From: Bin87 sp034423115 | GTDB lineage: Bacteria > Chloroflexota > Dehalococcoidia > Lucifugimonadales > UBA3495 | Assembly: GCA_034423115.1 (NCBI GenBank) | Contig: DAOUJD010000083.1 | Location: 30,705 to 94,704, forward strand | Reading direction: 5' to 3' | DNA: 64,000 nt | Shown here: positions 40,572 through 50,085 of the stretch, in pieces | Position numbering within the stretch: the stretch's first letter is position 1 | Layout: each line of letters begins with the position of its first letter | Made by a program: the position numbers and the translations under genes | Notes under the pieces: model-generated | Told to the model about the DNA's origin: nothing | Database searches by the model: none | What the model saw: only the letters and a program-made list of their open reading frames with translations

Positions 40572-40605
40572 GAGGGCGGGATCGATTCCCGCCCTCTTTG
40601 TTTTT
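40572..40605 (+). terminator. Rho-independent terminator after the LLM gene
   Basis: Arms GAGGGCGGGA (40572-40581) and TCCCGCCCTC (40587-40596) with loop TCGAT, followed by TTTGTTTTT. Confidence 0.85.
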
Positions 40606-40639
40606 GACGACGTTTTGGTTCACCCGCCATTTGGCAGCA

Positions 40640-41164
40640 TCAACGTCGCGTTGGGAATCCCAGATGGGTGAACCAGTGGAAAGTCCATGCCCCCTGTGCG
40701 CCCCGAACGAACAGGAACAACAACAACAGATAAACCACGACCCAGAGCAGCGCGCGCACGTCGAAGGCCAAAGGCTCCAATCTGGTCAGGGCGATAACCC
40801 GGGTGATAAGGAAAACCACGGGCAGCAGCAGACCGGCCATGCGCCACCTGAAATTCAGCCCGAGGCCCAGCAGCCCGATCAAGAACCCCTCGACGCCGTA
40901 GTAAAAAATTATGCGCGCGGGGATGGGCGGGTCGGATTCGGCGACCCCAGGCTCCGGAGGGATGACCGACGCAATCAGCCACACCAGCAGCAGGCCCGTG
41001 TTCCATACCCACCAGGCCAACGCGGCGAGCCAACCCCAGCGCATCCATCGCCGGGCCTGGGCCGGACTGGATGCGGCCAACTTACCGCGCCACCCTGGAG
41101 GGCGGGGGTAGTTGGCCGCGTCGTAAGCCGAATCCGGGGACTGGTCCGGTGGTTCCGGCCCCAT
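40640..41164 (-). CDS. Four-helix membrane protein, unknown function
   Basis: A 174-residue integral membrane protein with a proline-rich cytoplasmic N-terminus (about 35 residues) and about four membrane helices (GWLAALAWWVWNTGLLLVWLIASVI, ARIIFYYGVEGFLIGLLGLGL, MAGLLLPVVFLITRVIAL, ALLWVVVYLLLLFLFV). No family recognised. It follows the 41187-41417 gene by 22 bp and ends the DoxX operon. Confidence 0.65.
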   Translation of the reverse strand: MGPEPPDQSPDSAYDAANYPRPPGWRGKLAASSPAQARRWMRWGWLAALAWWVWNTGLLLVWLIASVIPPEPGVAESDPPIPARIIFYYGVEGFLIGLLGLGLNFRWRMAGLLLPVVFLITRVIALTRLEPLAFDVRALLWVVVYLLLLFLFVRGAQGAWTFHWFTHLGFPTRR

Positions 41165-41186
41165 CGGAGGATGTTCAGCAGGGCTG

Positions 41187-41417
41187 CTAGGCGTCTTCGT
41201 CCAGCAGCGGCAGCGTGGTCCAGGTCACCGAGTCGGGGTCGCTGGAGAGCCCCTGTTCGCCGACCATGCGCCGCAGGTCCAACAGGGTCGCGTTGACCTC
41301 TCCGGTAACTTTCTGCCATTCGGGTTCCGGTGGGAACCAGTAGGGCGAGTTGATACGGACCACTTGGTTCTGCTCGGCATTGAAGTAGATGCCGAACCGA
41401 GCTGCTTGCTGTTGCAT
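41187..41417 (-). CDS. Small hypothetical protein in DoxX operon
   Basis: A 76-residue soluble protein: FGIYFNAEQNQVVRINSPYWFPPEPEWQ, then a helix TGEVNATLLDLRRMVGEQGLS and an acidic end. Family unknown. Its ATG shares one base with the DoxX stop (TAATG), and GAGGG lies 11 nt upstream, so translation is probably coupled to DoxX. Confidence 0.65.
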   Translation of the reverse strand: MQQQAARFGIYFNAEQNQVVRINSPYWFPPEPEWQKVTGEVNATLLDLRRMVGEQGLSSDPDSVTWTTLPLLDEDA

Positions 41418-41869
41418 TACAGAATTTCCCTCTTCAAAATCAGGCGCTCTATGCCGAACTTGCGACTGCCCATGATGCCGATGATGCCGGCGACAGCGAA
41501 GTACAGGATCGCGACTTCGCCTCCACCCTGCTGGAAGGGCCACTTGCCCACGTGCATCATGAAGTACGCGATCACCATCGTAACGACCAGCGCGCCGGCG
41601 CCCAGGCGGGTCAGGATGCCAAACCCGATGAGCAGGGATGCAATCAGTTCAACCCAACCGGCGAGGTACACAATTCCAGGCGGTCCGCCTTCGGTGCCCG
41701 GGGGTGGGAAGCCCCACATCTGGAACGCTTTCTGCGCGCCATGCAGTGAGACGAGAAATGCGAAGATGAGTCGGAAAAGGAGATAGAAGTACTCGGTGCC
41801 GGGCCCGAATATGCGCCCGAATATGGACGTATCCGGCTCGGCCCCTGGTGTGGAGGCGTTCGTGGCCAT
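41417..41869 (-). CDS. DoxX family membrane protein
   Basis: A 150-residue DoxX protein with four membrane segments: FYLLFRLIFAFLVSLHGAQKAFQ, GIVYLAGWVELIASLLIGFGILTRLGAGAL, TMVIAYFMMHV and VAILYFAVAGIIGIMG. The LHGAQK and GWVEL...GILTR motifs are typical. DoxX proteins are small membrane components linked to redox stress or quinone use; the exact role here is unknown. GGGGGAG precedes the ATG. It leads a three-gene minus-strand group. Confidence 0.88.
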   Translation of the reverse strand: MATNASTPGAEPDTSIFGRIFGPGTEYFYLLFRLIFAFLVSLHGAQKAFQMWGFPPPGTEGGPPGIVYLAGWVELIASLLIGFGILTRLGAGALVVTMVIAYFMMHVGKWPFQQGGGEVAILYFAVAGIIGIMGSRKFGIERLILKREIL

Positions 41870-41960
41870 AATTATACTCCCCCGCAGCGGATATTTATTT
41901 TGCCGATATTATTAACCGGCAAGGCTGCAGCGACATGTTAATACTACTTATGCAACTTTG

Positions 41961-43250
41961 CTAGTGTATTACCCGATCTATCGCGATAGTTTCTTCGCGA
42001 CTTGGTCCGGTAGAAATTATCTGTGCTTCACACCCCACCAATTCCTCTATCCTGCGTACGTACGCCAGGGCGTTCTTCGGCAACTGCTGCGTCTGGGTCG
42101 CGCTGGCGGTGGGTTCCTGCCAACCGGGCCACTTCTCGTAGACCGGTTCGCACTCTTCCAGAAGGGCGGTATTGGCCGGGAAGCGTTCCACTTCCTGCCC
42201 GTCGGCCCGATAACCCACGCAGATTTTCACTTCTTCCATACCGTCCAGGATGTCCAGACGGGTAAGCACCATGCCGGTGAAACCGTTAATCTGATGGCTG
42301 TAGCGGGCGGCTACGGCGTCGAACCAACCGACGCGACGGGCACGCCCGGTCGTGGTTCCATACTCGTGGGCTTTCTCCCTGAGCTCCTCGCCGGCCTGAC
42401 CGTGCATTTCAGTGGGCATAGGGCCGCCGCCGACTCGGGTGGAATACGCCTTGAACACGCCGACCACGCCTTTGATGGACTGCGGGTTGATACCCAGGCC
42501 GATAATGGCGCCGCCAATGGATGGCGAGGACGAAGTTACGTATGGATATGAACCGTGGTCAACGTCCAGCAGTGTGCCCTGCGCGCCTTCCAGCAGTACG
42601 CGCTTGCCCTGTGCCAGCAGGTCCTGCACCATCTGCTCGGTGGGGCGCACCATTGGCCTCAACTGTTCTCCCCAGTCGTGGCAGCGGGCCAGTATCTCGT
42701 CGGCATCCACCGGGTCGCCACCATACACTCCGGTAATGACGCGGTTTTTCATCTCTACGGCGGCTTGCACCCGGTCGGGCAACCGCTCCTTGGTGTCCAG
42801 TAGGTCGCCCACACGGATGCCGTCGCGGGACGCCTTGTCCACGTAGGCCGGACCGATGCCCTGCCCGGTGGTTCCAATTGCGCCGCTGCCCCGAGCTTCT
42901 TCCTGGAGGGAGTCTAAGAGGATGTGGTAGGGCATGATGACGTGGGCGCGATCGCTCACGAATAGCTGGCTCACGTCGATTCCCTGCTCTTCTAGGGCCG
43001 CCATCTCGCTCAGCAAAACGTCGGGGTTCACCACGACGCCGTTGCCGATGATGCCGGTAACGCCGGGCCAACAGATGCCCGATGGAACCAGGTGGAGCTG
43101 GAACTCGCCGCGCTCGTTGACCACCGTGTGGCCAGCGTTATTGCCGCCGGCGTAGCGGACGACGCAATCGGAATCGCCGGCAAGGTAATCGATTACCTTG
43201 CCCTTGCCCTCGTCGCCCCATTGTCCTCCGATTACGGCATAAGCCGGCAT
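41961..43250 (-). CDS. purA: Adenylosuccinate synthetase
   Basis: A 429-residue PurA, forming adenylosuccinate from IMP, aspartate and GTP in AMP synthesis. It opens AVIGGQWGDEGKGKVIDYLA (P-loop-like with catalytic Asp), then RYAGGNNAGHTVV (catalytic His), GTTGQGIGPAYVDK, EGAQGTLLDVDHGSYPYVTSS, GRARRVGWFDA and ISTGPSREETI. ATG 43250 has GGAG 9 nt upstream. It is divergent from the Xaa-Pro peptidase with a TGATATAAT promoter at 43361-43369. Confidence 0.96.
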   Translation of the reverse strand: MPAYAVIGGQWGDEGKGKVIDYLAGDSDCVVRYAGGNNAGHTVVNERGEFQLHLVPSGICWPGVTGIIGNGVVVNPDVLLSEMAALEEQGIDVSQLFVSDRAHVIMPYHILLDSLQEEARGSGAIGTTGQGIGPAYVDKASRDGIRVGDLLDTKERLPDRVQAAVEMKNRVITGVYGGDPVDADEILARCHDWGEQLRPMVRPTEQMVQDLLAQGKRVLLEGAQGTLLDVDHGSYPYVTSSSPSIGGAIIGLGINPQSIKGVVGVFKAYSTRVGGGPMPTEMHGQAGEELREKAHEYGTTTGRARRVGWFDAVAARYSHQINGFTGMVLTRLDILDGMEEVKICVGYRADGQEVERFPANTALLEECEPVYEKWPGWQEPTASATQTQQLPKNALAYVRRIEELVGCEAQIISTGPSREETIAIDRVIH

Positions 43251-43360
43251 TATGTTCAGCTCCAAAAACTAAGAACTAACCGAAAAATCGCCACCACAGA
43301 GATCAGTCCGTGGCGGCTGGTCTACCTGCATGCAGTCTAAGGCATCACGGTTGCGCGGGA

Positions 43361-43369
43361 ATTATATCA
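43361..43369 (-). promoter_or_regulatory. Extended -10 promoter element of purA
   Basis: The minus strand reads TGATATAAT, a perfect TGnTATAAT, about 110 bp upstream of the purA start. No regulatory motif (PurR-like) was recognised in the leader. Confidence 0.6.
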
Positions 43370-43465
43370 GAATCGCTTACCAGCGAACAGGAAAACGCCG
43401 AACGATCGGCGTGAGCGAAATCGTCGCCGTACAGCGGATTACCGACACGCGGGCCGGATCCGGTG

Positions 43466-43494
43466 TTGCTGAGCGCCGATACCCTTGATATAAT
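43466..43494 (+). promoter_or_regulatory. Promoter of the Xaa-Pro peptidase gene
   Basis: TTGCTG (43466-43471), 17-bp spacer, TATAAT (43489-43494), with the -10 extended by TGA. Transcription would start about 40 bp before the ATG at 43542. Confidence 0.65.
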
Positions 43495-43541
43495 GCCGCA
43501 CGGTCAATATCAACGCCGCACTCGGTTGAGAACTGTAACGA

Positions 43542-44870
<1,329 letters not shown>

Positions 44871-45039
44871 AGCATGCTGTCCGCCACATTGGGCAAACCG
44901 CAGCTCAGTACCAGACCGGTGCGCCGCAAGCCGAAGGTGGTGACCAAACGCCTTCTGCCGGTAAATTCGGCAGCGGGCGCGGCGTCTGAAATCGTCGCAC
45001 CCGCTGTATTTAGCCCGATTGGGGCTCCAGTTACTGACG

Positions 45040-45069
45040 ATACGGGGATTTTATTCCCCGTATTTTTTT
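45040..45069 (+). terminator. Rho-independent terminator
   Basis: Arms ATACGGGGA (45040-45048) and TCCCCGTAT (45055-45063), followed by a run of T. Confidence 0.85.
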
Positions 45070-45138
45070 GCGCCGTTCCAGACCGGACAGCCGCCATTCA
45101 GAAAGATGGAACTCTGAAATTGCCTGCCATTCCCGTTT

Positions 45139-45165
45139 GGGCCTTTCCCATCGCGGGAAAGGCCC
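45139..45165 (+). other. Strong hairpin without T-run
   Basis: Arms GGGCCTTTCCC (45139-45149) and GGGAAAGGCCC (45155-45165) with loop ATCGC. Followed by CTTCCTCG, so not a standard terminator. Confidence 0.6.
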
Positions 45166-45179
45166 CTTCCTCGTTCGAC

Positions 45180-45210
45180 AGAGCGAAGCCCACGCTTCGC
45201 TCTTATTTTT
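45180..45210 (+). terminator. Rho-independent terminator
   Basis: Arms AGAGCGAAGC (45180-45189) and GCTTCGCTCT (45194-45203), loop CCAC, followed by TATTTTT. It lies about 160 bp before the pstS start. Confidence 0.8.
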
Positions 45211-45370
45211 GCTCGTCGCGTCCGAGCGTCGCCAGAGTTGTAATGGAGGGAAGCCTATCGAACGATGATATCTGACGGCGGCCGTACCAGTTCGGCTGCC
45301 CTATTTGCTAAACGCCCAGAAATAGTCCAGAGACAAGGAACGCTACAAACCAACGATTCGAGGAGGATTG

Positions 45371-47536
45371 ATGAGTTCCCCCAAAACGGACACTCTAAAT
45401 CGTTTGCTGATACTTGCAGCCACTGCGGCCTACGCAATTGTCATGATGTCTGCCGCCTGCGGCCCGTCGGCCGAAACGCCCGCGAATACCGGCGGCGCGG
45501 CAGCCAGCTCCGCTTCCAGCGCAATGTCAACTGACTCTTCCACCACTGGCGGTTCCACGGGAACAACCGGTTCCGCTGCCAGCAGCGCCACGAGTTCCGG
45601 TACGACCGGCTCCACCCAGACCGACAAGGCAGCTGATCCCAGCATGTACGCCAGCCTGTCCGGCGACATACCGATTGACGGCTCGTCCACGGTGTTCCCG
45701 ATCACCGAGGCCGTGGCCGAGGAATTCGGCGACCTGACCGGCGGCAACGTCCGCGCGGTGGTGGGAATCTCCGGCACGGGCGGAGGGTTCAAGAAGTTCT
45801 GCGCCAACGAGACGGTGATCTCCGACGCGTCGCGCCCCATCAAGCAGAAGGAGGTTGACCTGTGCGCCGCGGCGGGCATCGAGTACATCGAGTTGCCGGT
45901 GGCGATTGACGGGCTTTCCGTCCTGGTCAATCCGAGCAACGACTTCGTGGACTGCCTGACGGTCGAACAACTCAACATGATCTGGAAGCCTGAGTCCGAG
46001 GGCGTGGTGATGACGTGGGACCAGGTTGATCCTTCGTGGCCCAACGAGGAGATCAAGCTGTACGCTCCGGGCGTGGACTCTGGGACGTTTGACTACTTCA
46101 CGGAGGCGATCAACGGCGACGGCGGGGTGTCGCGCGGCGACTTTGTGGCGTCGGAGGACGACAACGTGCTGGTGCAGGGGATCTCGGGCGACAAGTACAG
46201 CCTGGGCTACTTTGGCTACGCATATTACGTGGAGAACCAGGACAAGCTGAAGGTTGTGCCGGTGGACGGCGGCAGCGGGTGCATCGCGCCGACGGACGAG
46301 GCGATCAACAACGGTTCGTACGCGCCGTTGAGCCGTCCGCTGTTCATCTACGTGCGTGCCGATGCCGCGCAGGAGGAGCACATCGCCGAGTTCGTGCGGT
46401 ACTACCTAGGTGAGAACGGCCAACGCCTGGCCGCCTCTGTGGGCTACATCCCGTTCCCGCAGGAGGTGTACGACCTGAGCTTGGGCAAGTTCAACGGCGG
46501 GATCAAGGGCACGGTGTTCGGCGGCGACAACGCCTTCAAGGGTCCGGTTGCTGAGGGTCTGGGCGGCGTCATAACGACGGGCAGCGGCGACAAGATGACC
46601 CCGGCGGTCGATTACTCTTCGCTTTCCGGCGACATCGCGATTGATGGTTCGTCCACGGTGTTCCCGATCACCGAGGCCGTGGCCGAGGAGTTCGGAGACC
46701 TGACCGGCGGCAACGTCCGCGCAGTGGTGGGAATCTCCGGCACGGGCGGAGGATTCAAGAAGTTCTGCTCCAACGAGACGGTCATTTCCGACGCGTCGCG
46801 CCCCATCAAGCAGAAGGAAGTCGACCTGTGCGCAGCGGCGGGCATCGAGTACATCGAGTTGCCGGTGGCCATCGACGGCTTGTCCGTGCTGGTCAATCCC
46901 GACAACGACTTCGTGGACTGCCTGACGGTCGAGCAGCTCAACCTGATCTGGAAGCCGGAGTCCGAGGGCGTGGTGATGACGTGGGATCAGGTTGATCCTT
47001 CGTGGCCCAACGAGGAGATCAAGCTGTACGCGCCGGGCGTGGACTCGGGGACGTTTGACTACTTCACGGAGGCGATCAACGGAGACGGCGGCGTGTCTCG
47101 GGGCGACTTTGTGGCGTCGGAGGACGACAACGTGCTGGTGCAGGGAATCTCGGGCGACAAGTACAGCCTGGGTTACTTTGGCTACGCGTACTACGTGGAG
47201 AACCAGGACAAGTTGAAGGTGGTGCCGGTGGACGGCGGCAGCGGCTGCATCGCGCCGACGGACGCGGCGATCAACAACGGTTCATACGCGCCGCTGAGCC
47301 GTCCGCTGTTCATCTACGTGCGTGCGGATGCTGCGCAGGAACAGCACATAGCGGAGTTCGTGCGGTATTACCTTGGTGAGAACGGCCAGCATCTGGCCGC
47401 CTCTGTGGGCTACATCCCGTTCCCGCAGGAGGTGTACGACCTGAGCTTGGGCAAGTTCAACGGCGGGATCACAGGCACAGTGTTCGGCGGCGACAACGCC
47501 TTCAAGGGCGCCGTTGCCGAGGGGCTGATGCGGTAA
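45371..47536 (+). CDS. PstS-like phosphate-binding lipoprotein with two tandem binding domains
   Basis: A 721-residue exported lipoprotein. A signal peptide (LLILAATAAYAIVMMSAAC) ends in a lipobox Cys, followed by a Ser/Thr/Gly-rich linker of about 55 residues. Then come two copies of a PstS-type periplasmic-binding domain, 322 codons apart. Each copy has IDGSSTVFPITEAVAEEF, VVGISGTGGGFKKFC, SDASRPIK and PGVDSGTFDYF, the phosphate-contacting segments. The copies differ at only a handful of residues. Normal PstS has one domain of about 320 residues. Start ATG 45371 follows GAGGAGG. No pstC, pstA or pstB is adjacent; a palindrome follows. Confidence 0.85.
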   Translation: MSSPKTDTLNRLLILAATAAYAIVMMSAACGPSAETPANTGGAAASSASSAMSTDSSTTGGSTGTTGSAASSATSSGTTGSTQTDKAADPSMYASLSGDIPIDGSSTVFPITEAVAEEFGDLTGGNVRAVVGISGTGGGFKKFCANETVISDASRPIKQKEVDLCAAAGIEYIELPVAIDGLSVLVNPSNDFVDCLTVEQLNMIWKPESEGVVMTWDQVDPSWPNEEIKLYAPGVDSGTFDYFTEAINGDGGVSRGDFVASEDDNVLVQGISGDKYSLGYFGYAYYVENQDKLKVVPVDGGSGCIAPTDEAINNGSYAPLSRPLFIYVRADAAQEEHIAEFVRYYLGENGQRLAASVGYIPFPQEVYDLSLGKFNGGIKGTVFGGDNAFKGPVAEGLGGVITTGSGDKMTPAVDYSSLSGDIAIDGSSTVFPITEAVAEEFGDLTGGNVRAVVGISGTGGGFKKFCSNETVISDASRPIKQKEVDLCAAAGIEYIELPVAIDGLSVLVNPDNDFVDCLTVEQLNLIWKPESEGVVMTWDQVDPSWPNEEIKLYAPGVDSGTFDYFTEAINGDGGVSRGDFVASEDDNVLVQGISGDKYSLGYFGYAYYVENQDKLKVVPVDGGSGCIAPTDAAINNGSYAPLSRPLFIYVRADAAQEQHIAEFVRYYLGENGQHLAASVGYIPFPQEVYDLSLGKFNGGITGTVFGGDNAFKGAVAEGLMR
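45659..47530 (+). repeat. Internal 966-bp tandem duplication in pstS-like gene
   Basis: Copy 1 (45659-46564) and copy 2 (46625-47530) align with a constant offset of 966 bp. They are nearly identical at protein level and slightly more different at DNA level, mainly at third positions. A 60-bp linker joins them. Confidence 0.85.
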
Positions 47537-47563
47537 TTCGCCGCGGCAACACAAAACCCAGGC

Positions 47564-47592
47564 GTAGGGGCGGGTCTCAGACCCGCCCCTAC
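47564..47592. repeat. Palindrome downstream of pstS-like gene
   Basis: Arms GTAGGGGCGGGTCT (47564-47577) and AGACCCGCCCCTAC (47579-47592) around one base. Same family as 38375-38402, here between convergent genes, so it may serve as a bidirectional terminator-like hairpin. Confidence 0.75.
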
Positions 47593-47620
47593 AACTTTAT
47601 CGCGTGTGGCTGCCTACTTT

Positions 47621-49078
47621 TCAGTCGCGTTCCAGGAACTCCCGCACCTGCTCCATCAAGGGTTCACGGTCGTAGATGCTGAGGAGCAGGGCGGCGTTGC
47701 GCATCCAGTCGCCCTGGAAGTAGCGCTCGTACAGCACCTGCCGGCCGCCGAACGCGCTGCACGCGGTGTCCCAAGCCAGCCGGAACAGCCGCACGCGCTC
47801 GCGAGCCGAGGCGGTGTCGGTGTCCAGGTAGGCGTCCAGGACCTCGCCCAGCGGCCCTTCAAAGTCCCGCTCGGATGGGAGCGCCATCAGGCTGCTGGAG
47901 CCGAGTAGCTGGATTATCTCTGCCATGCGCGGGTACATCTTGATGAACAGGTTGCGGGCCACGTTCAATGGGATGCGATCGGGTAGCATGACGCCCCATT
48001 CGTCGACGGCCGCGTTCACCTCAGATTGGGTCAACAATGCCTTGGTTATCTCCAGGTTTTCGACCAGCTCGGCCAGCAGCCCCTGCACCTGTGGGATGTC
48101 GCCGCTGCCCAGCGTTTTGACCATCAGACTGGCGATGCCGGCCACGAACTCGCACTTGGCGACGTTCTTGGTGACGACCTGGTGGCCCGTGTGCACGTAC
48201 TGTCCGGTGGCGTTGGACATGTTGTTGCACTTGTGCCGGTCGCCATACATGAAGACCCGTTCCCAAGGGACCAGCACGTCGTCGAAATAGACGATGGCGT
48301 CCATCTCCTCGAACCGGGAACCCAGCGGATGGTCGAAGTGAGATTTGTCCAGGTCGAAGCTCTCGCGGCAGATGAACTTCAGGCCGTCGATCCCGCAGGG
48401 CACGGCAAACGCGAACGCGTACTTGTGGGCGTCCTCGTCCCGCGCCAACAGGCTCGACCGCGTGGGATAGACCATTATCTCGTCGGACAGCGGGCCGAGA
48501 GTCGCCAGGACGCGAGGGCCGCGCACGACCAATCCGGCGTCCGTTTCCTTAACCACGTGCAGCGCGACGTCGGTGCTGTAGTCCATGGACGTTGCGGACG
48601 GGGCGCGGTTGCGCTGCAGGTTGACCAGCGTATGGGTCATGCAGAGGTCGTTTTCGCGGGCGAATTCGTAGTAGTTGACGACGTTCTGTTTGAACTCCGG
48701 CCGGTTGTCGCCGAAGAAGTCGCCGGCCGCCGCCATGGACATGATGGTGACGTTGAGAAAATCGGGTGTGCGCCCCATCATCCCGTAACTGGCGTGGGCC
48801 CAGGCCGACATCATGTCTCGGCGGTGCGAAAGGTCGTCGGAGGATTTGGGGATGATGAACGAGAGCCCCACCGGGTCGCCCGTGTTCGGCGACGGATAGG
48901 TCATTTCACAGCCAGCGTTGCCGTTGTGCTGCATGTCGTATAGGGCGGCGATGGAACGCGCGCCGTTGGACAGGCCCGGGAACTCGGTAACGTCGTCGAT
49001 GCGCCGGCCGTCCAGCCAGATCTCCCGGGGTTGTTCTTTGAGGCCGGCAAGATACTCGGCCCCGGTTCGAGCGCTCAT
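47621..49078 (-). CDS. HpaB-type 4-hydroxyphenylacetate 3-monooxygenase family protein
   Basis: A 485-residue FADH2-dependent aromatic monooxygenase of the HpaB/PvcC group. Segments: REIWLDGRRIDDVTEFPGL, YPSPNTGDPVGLSFIIPKS, HASYGMMGRTPDFLN, THTLVNLQRNRAPSA, LVVRGPRVLATLGPLSDEIMVYP, FDDVLVPWERVFMYGD, and the C-terminal LGSSSLMALPSERDFEGPL. The oxygenase needs a separate flavin reductase (HpaC), not seen here. The true substrate may be another phenol. GAGGAG lies 8 nt before the ATG. Confidence 0.9.
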   Translation of the reverse strand: MSARTGAEYLAGLKEQPREIWLDGRRIDDVTEFPGLSNGARSIAALYDMQHNGNAGCEMTYPSPNTGDPVGLSFIIPKSSDDLSHRRDMMSAWAHASYGMMGRTPDFLNVTIMSMAAAGDFFGDNRPEFKQNVVNYYEFARENDLCMTHTLVNLQRNRAPSATSMDYSTDVALHVVKETDAGLVVRGPRVLATLGPLSDEIMVYPTRSSLLARDEDAHKYAFAFAVPCGIDGLKFICRESFDLDKSHFDHPLGSRFEEMDAIVYFDDVLVPWERVFMYGDRHKCNNMSNATGQYVHTGHQVVTKNVAKCEFVAGIASLMVKTLGSGDIPQVQGLLAELVENLEITKALLTQSEVNAAVDEWGVMLPDRIPLNVARNLFIKMYPRMAEIIQLLGSSSLMALPSERDFEGPLGEVLDAYLDTDTASARERVRLFRLAWDTACSAFGGRQVLYERYFQGDWMRNAALLLSIYDREPLMEQVREFLERD

Positions 49079-49147
49079 GATATGGCTCCTCGTCTTATGC
49101 GGGAGTGGATGGATGTTATGAAAGTTGGTGGCGGATAGAGTGAGTTA

Positions 49148-50032
49148 TCAGGTGCCCAAATACCGCTTCAGCCAGTTCATGGCGTGCAGGTTGAAATCGG
49201 TGCAGGGGCTATGGGGCAGGTCGGGATACACCAGCAGGGATTTGTGCGCCCTGATGCGGTCGAACACTGGCATGATGGTGTCGTAAGGGCAGGTTGTGTC
49301 GGCCATCCCGATGTTCACCAGGGTCGGGCACTGGATGGCGTCGGCCAGGGTCAGCGTGTCGAAGTAGCGCAGGGTCTCCAGCATGGCCTCCCGTTGTTCG
49401 GGGTGTTCCTGCACGTAGTTGCGCAATTCGTGGTAAGGGCGGGTTTCGATGTCGATTGCCAAGGAGTAGTTGCACATGAATGGCTCTTCAGCCACCGCTG
49501 CCGCCAGCCTCTGGTCCAATGCCGCCGTTGCCAGGGTGAATCCGCCGCCTTGGCTCCGGCTCCACATGCCGATGCGGTTGGCGTCCACATCGTCGCGTTC
49601 GACCAGAAAGTCCACGCCCCGCACACAGTCCATGTAGGCGGCGCGGTAGTAGTAGGTGTCGCGGTCGGTGACGTTGTAGGTCAGCTTGTTGGTTCCCTCG
49701 GGCAGGTCCCACTCGGAGATACTCTCGCCCTGCGCGCGCGGGAACAGGGTCAGCACCGCGAAACCGTGCATCACCACGTGGTAGGGGATTTCCTTGGCGC
49801 CCCCGTAGCCTGGCACCGCCAGCATCGCGGGAAACTTGCCAGACGCATTGCCGTGTCGCGGAGCCGTGTAGAACCCGCGCAGCCGCTGGCCTCCGTAGCT
49901 GCTCAGCGAAACGTTCCAGGTCTCAAACTCGCGGCCGCTGAGTTCCGGATTTTCCGAAAGCGTGGCGTTGATGGGCGTCTCGTCTAGGATCGCGCAGGTG
50001 GCTACCCAAAAATCGGTGACTGCCTGGTCCAT
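49148..50032 (-). CDS. Acetyl xylan esterase-like alpha/beta hydrolase
   Basis: A 294-residue hydrolase of the AXE1/cephalosporin-C deacetylase group. The oxyanion loop is MLAVPGYGGAKE, the nucleophile elbow MWSRSQGGGFTLA (Ser of SxG), with the acid in NIGMADTTCPYDTI and the His in YPDLPHSPC. The YGGQRLRGFYTAPRHG opening is typical. No signal peptide, so likely cytoplasmic de-esterification of small acetylated or related esters. It follows HpaB at 69 bp on the same strand; co-regulation is possible. Confidence 0.86.
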   Translation of the reverse strand: MDQAVTDFWVATCAILDETPINATLSENPELSGREFETWNVSLSSYGGQRLRGFYTAPRHGNASGKFPAMLAVPGYGGAKEIPYHVVMHGFAVLTLFPRAQGESISEWDLPEGTNKLTYNVTDRDTYYYRAAYMDCVRGVDFLVERDDVDANRIGMWSRSQGGGFTLATAALDQRLAAAVAEEPFMCNYSLAIDIETRPYHELRNYVQEHPEQREAMLETLRYFDTLTLADAIQCPTLVNIGMADTTCPYDTIMPVFDRIRAHKSLLVYPDLPHSPCTDFNLHAMNWLKRYLGT

Positions 50033-50085
50033 ATCCGGCCTCCCTTAACCTTCGTCTACATTTCGATGTTATCACGGCCCGCCCG

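Larger units (their letters stand above)
44871..45370. other. 500-bp intergenic region with three hairpins
   Basis: The region between the peptidase and pstS holds two Rho-independent terminators (45040 and 45180) and one intermediate hairpin (45139), and no convincing gene. A 133-codon frame from 44874 would run straight through both terminators and has no family resemblance. A short untranslated RNA between the terminators is possible. Confidence 0.5.

Noticed and set aside
41900..41922. Hairpin TTGCCG/CGGCAA downstream of purA as a terminator
   Set aside because: Only a 6-bp stem with an 11-nt loop and no T-run in the purA direction.
44874..45275. 133-codon plus-strand frame after the Xaa-Pro peptidase
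   Set aside because: Runs through two Rho-independent terminators, low-complexity sequence, no family match.
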